A stretch of DNA of 64,000 nt. It comes from Aristaeella hokkaidonensis. GTDB taxonomy: Bacteria; Bacillota; Clostridia; Christensenellales; Aristaeellaceae. The stretch spans positions 1,984,001 through 2,048,000 of the forward strand of contig NZ_CP068393.1 in NCBI RefSeq assembly GCF_018128945.1, given 5' to 3'. The translations under genes were made by a program, and so were the position numbers. Below are positions 62,053 to 64,000 of the stretch, piece by piece; the first letter of the stretch is position 1; every line of letters begins with the position of its first letter. Under the pieces are notes generated by a model. That model made no database searches, was not told the DNA's origin, and worked only from the letters and a program-made list of their open reading frames with translations.

Positions 62053-62556
62053 TCAGCAGAACAGCCCGGTCAGCAGGCCGATGCCTGCCACGAACAGTCC
62101 CGCCAGGGGGCACATCACCAGGGTCCACATCAGTCCGTGTTCCGGAATGGCCAGCGTTTTCAGCCATTCCTTCCGTTCCCATCCCCTGCAGCCCTCCGCT
62201 CCTTTGATCATATGGGTGATCCTCTGCGGCAGGATGCAGTCCAGGATGATGAAATCGGTAATGCTTACCATGGTCATTTCCGCATAGCCTGCCCAGAACA
62301 GCGGCCAGAAGCCGGTCATTCCCGCCATCCGCCCGCTGACGCCCCAGAAGAGAACCAGCAGGATATACAGCGGGTGCAGGATCCACTTCATGACCCGCAC
62401 GTCCTTCTTCTCCACATACGGTGCGGCCGCTTCCTTAATGTCTTTGGGGAACATCGTGCTGTAAGCCTGGGGCACCACCAGGAATCCCAGCAGCGCCACT
62501 CCGTTGAAAACCACGGCCATCGTGAGTCCGTCCAGGATAATCCGGGCCCAGTTCAT
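62053..62556 (-). CDS. Integral membrane protein, unknown function
   Basis: 167 aa, four helices (about 8-30, 55-72, 80-100, 145-167). A cytoplasmic loop has YAEMTMVSITDFIILDCILP and QRITHMIKGAEGCRGW. No family assigned. Sits between an ABC half and a GLUG protein, likely in one operon. Confidence 0.75.
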   Translation of the reverse strand: MNWARIILDGLTMAVVFNGVALLGFLVVPQAYSTMFPKDIKEAAAPYVEKKDVRVMKWILHPLYILLVLFWGVSGRMAGMTGFWPLFWAGYAEMTMVSITDFIILDCILPQRITHMIKGAEGCRGWERKEWLKTLAIPEHGLMWTLVMCPLAGLFVAGIGLLTGLFC

Positions 62557-62580
62557 AATCCTTCCTCCTTACCGGTTCGG

Positions 62581-64000
62581 TCAGATGCTCCATTCCGCAC
62601 CGGCGGACTGCAGCTTTGTCATGCGCCGGAACAGGCCGTCTTCTTTCTTCAGCAGCTCCGCGGGGCTGCCTTCCTCCGCCACCTTGCCGTCGGCCAGCAC
62701 CACAATCTTGTCCGCCGCTTCCACGGTGCGCATCCGGTGGGCGATTACCAGTACCGTCTTGCCTGTCAGCAGCCGGGACAGGGCACCCTGCACCTTCGTT
62801 TCGTTCTCCACGTCCAGGGAGGCTGTCGCCTCGTCCAGCAGCACGATCGGCGCGTCCTTCAGCAGTGCCCGGGCGATGGAAATCCGCTGGCGTTCACCGC
62901 CGGAAAGCTTCGCGCCGTTCTCGCCGATGGGCGTGGCATAACCGTTGGGCAGCTTCTCCACAAACTCATCGCAGTTGGCAGCCTTTGCCGCCGCCAGCAC
63001 TTCCTCATCCGTCGCGCCGTACTTGCCCAGCCGGATGTTTTCCATCACGGTATCGTCAAACAGCACCACGTCCTGGAAGACCATGGAGTAGTCACTCAGC
63101 AGCACCTCCGGATCAACGCCGGAGATATCAACGCCGCCCACCAGGACGGAGCCTTTATCAACATCCCACAACCGTGCGGCCACCCTTGCGCAGGTGCTCT
63201 TGCCGGAGCCGGAAGGTCCGACCAGTGCGGTCACTTCCCCTTCTTTGGCGGTGAAGCTTACGCCGCTGAGCACTTCCTGGTTGTCGTAGGCGAAGCTGAC
63301 GTTCCGGAATTCGATGTCATGGCCCTTGGGCATAAACACTTCCGTACCTTCCGCGGTGGGGGTGTCATGGACCTCCTGCAGCCGGTTGGCGGAAACCTGG
63401 GAAACAAACATCTCCGCAATCAGCGCCAGTGCCTGGTCAAAGGGAGCGTAAATCCGGGTAATGGCCAGCAGGAACATGAACAGCACCATGAAGTCGACCT
63501 TTCCGCCAAGGATCAGGCTGGTGCCCGTCAGGATGGTTGTCGCCACACCCAGGCGCATAATCACGCTGGCCAGGTTCACGAAGATGCCGATGGTCAGCTC
63601 TCCCTTTCGCATGATCTTCTCATTCCGGTCAATCTTTTCGTTCAGCTCTTCCAGGAAACGGTTTTCCTGGTTGGTCGCCCGGATCTCCCGGATATTCTCC
63701 AGCGTTTCCTGGATGCCGTCCGCCACCCGCACGGCGGATTTCTTGTTTTCTTCCGACCGCTTTTTATACACTTTCCGGCTGCCGAAGAGCAGGCCGAAGG
63801 CCACCGGCACGCCCCACAGGCAGGCCAGTGCCATCCGCCAGTCGTACGCAAGCATGCCGGCGGCGATAATGGCTGTGGAGATCGCTGAACCGTACAGGTA
63901 GCTCAGGCAGTGGGACCAGACGTGCTCCAGCCGGTTCACGTCACCCATCAGGGTCTCCGTCAGGTCCGCCAGGTCATGCTTGCCGAAGTAGCCCAGCGGC
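62581..64000 (-). CDS. ABC transporter half, exporter fold (5' end outside window)
   Basis: The frame is open to the window edge, reading PLGYFGKHDLADLTETLMGD at its start, so the true start lies beyond 64000. About 473 residues are visible: transmembrane helices, then ATPase with Walker A GPSGSGKSTCARVAA, signature LSGGERQRISIARALL, Walker B IVLLDEATASLD and VIAHRMRTV. Similar in layout to the YbtP/IrtA-type half at 52186. A partner half is expected upstream, outside the window. Confidence 0.92.
   Translation of the reverse strand, partial: PLGYFGKHDLADLTETLMGDVNRLEHVWSHCLSYLYGSAISTAIIAAGMLAYDWRMALACLWGVPVAFGLLFGSRKVYKKRSEENKKSAVRVADGIQETLENIREIRATNQENRFLEELNEKIDRNEKIMRKGELTIGIFVNLASVIMRLGVATTILTGTSLILGGKVDFMVLFMFLLAITRIYAPFDQALALIAEMFVSQVSANRLQEVHDTPTAEGTEVFMPKGHDIEFRNVSFAYDNQEVLSGVSFTAKEGEVTALVGPSGSGKSTCARVAARLWDVDKGSVLVGGVDISGVDPEVLLSDYSMVFQDVVLFDDTVMENIRLGKYGATDEEVLAAAKAANCDEFVEKLPNGYATPIGENGAKLSGGERQRISIARALLKDAPIVLLDEATASLDVENETKVQGALSRLLTGKTVLVIAHRMRTVEAADKIVVLADGKVAEEGSPAELLKKEDGLFRRMTKLQSAGAEWSI

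Overview
The window is dense, GC-rich DNA with short intergenic gaps, strong AGGAGG-type ribosome binding sites, TTGACA/TATAAT promoters and intrinsic terminators. Gene content points to an anaerobic Firmicute of the Clostridia from a gut or rumen: beta-mannan phosphorolysis genes, no respiratory genes, many Ala/Leu-rich signal peptides, ECF sigma factors and many heterodimeric ABC exporter-fold proteins. This assignment is inferred from gene content; no rRNA or other taxonomic marker is present, and I saw no tRNA, CRISPR array, transposase or prophage.

Layout. 0-2.7 kb: end of larC (nickel-pincer cofactor), then two small membrane proteins and a nitroreductase behind a MerR-type promoter with a 19-bp spacer. 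2.8-4.3 kb (minus): ECF sigma factor, a 61-aa membrane peptide and signal peptidase I. 4.3-9.9 kb (minus): seven tightly packed genes (nucleosidase-like, four GNAT proteins of which one is a GNAT-GNAT-nitroreductase fusion, NUDIX hydrolase, secreted esterase), preceded by a 39-codon ORF with its own promoter and terminator. 10-21 kb (plus): a beta-mannooligosaccharide locus with ABC importer, 2-epimerase, LacI regulator, two GH130 phosphorylases, SGNH acetylesterase and mannose-6-phosphate isomerase. Together these would import acetylated manno-oligosaccharides, deacetylate and epimerise them, cleave them to mannose-1-phosphate, and route mannose on. GTTAAC sites recur at its promoters. 21-36 kb: esterases, an ABC exporter pair behind a leader-peptide attenuator, an NlpC/P60-like protein, an ECF sigma/anti-sigma/DUF4097 operon, SH3-domain secreted proteins, and several hairpin repeats, including an array of hairpins joined by ATATCAT spacers.

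39.8-64 kb is the most unusual part. It holds a MATE-AraC operon, an FMN-binding lipoprotein, at least five exporter-fold ABC half-transporters (one broken by a 5-bp duplication), an FtsX/LolD-type ABC system, two TetR regulators, two GLUG-repeat secreted proteins, three proteins of the L-2-amino-thiazoline-4-carboxylate hydrolase-like family, a methyltransferase and an alpha/beta hydrolase. Glycolytic gpm and eno sit in the middle. Eight copies of a palindrome TTAG-N6-CTAA, resembling operators of metal-sensing DtxR-type repressors, lie in promoter regions of six transcription units here. My working hypothesis is one metal- (probably iron-) responsive regulon for uptake and breakdown of a thiazoline-type metallophore or a related thiazol(id)ine peptide. 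The motif is seen directly; the function is inferred.
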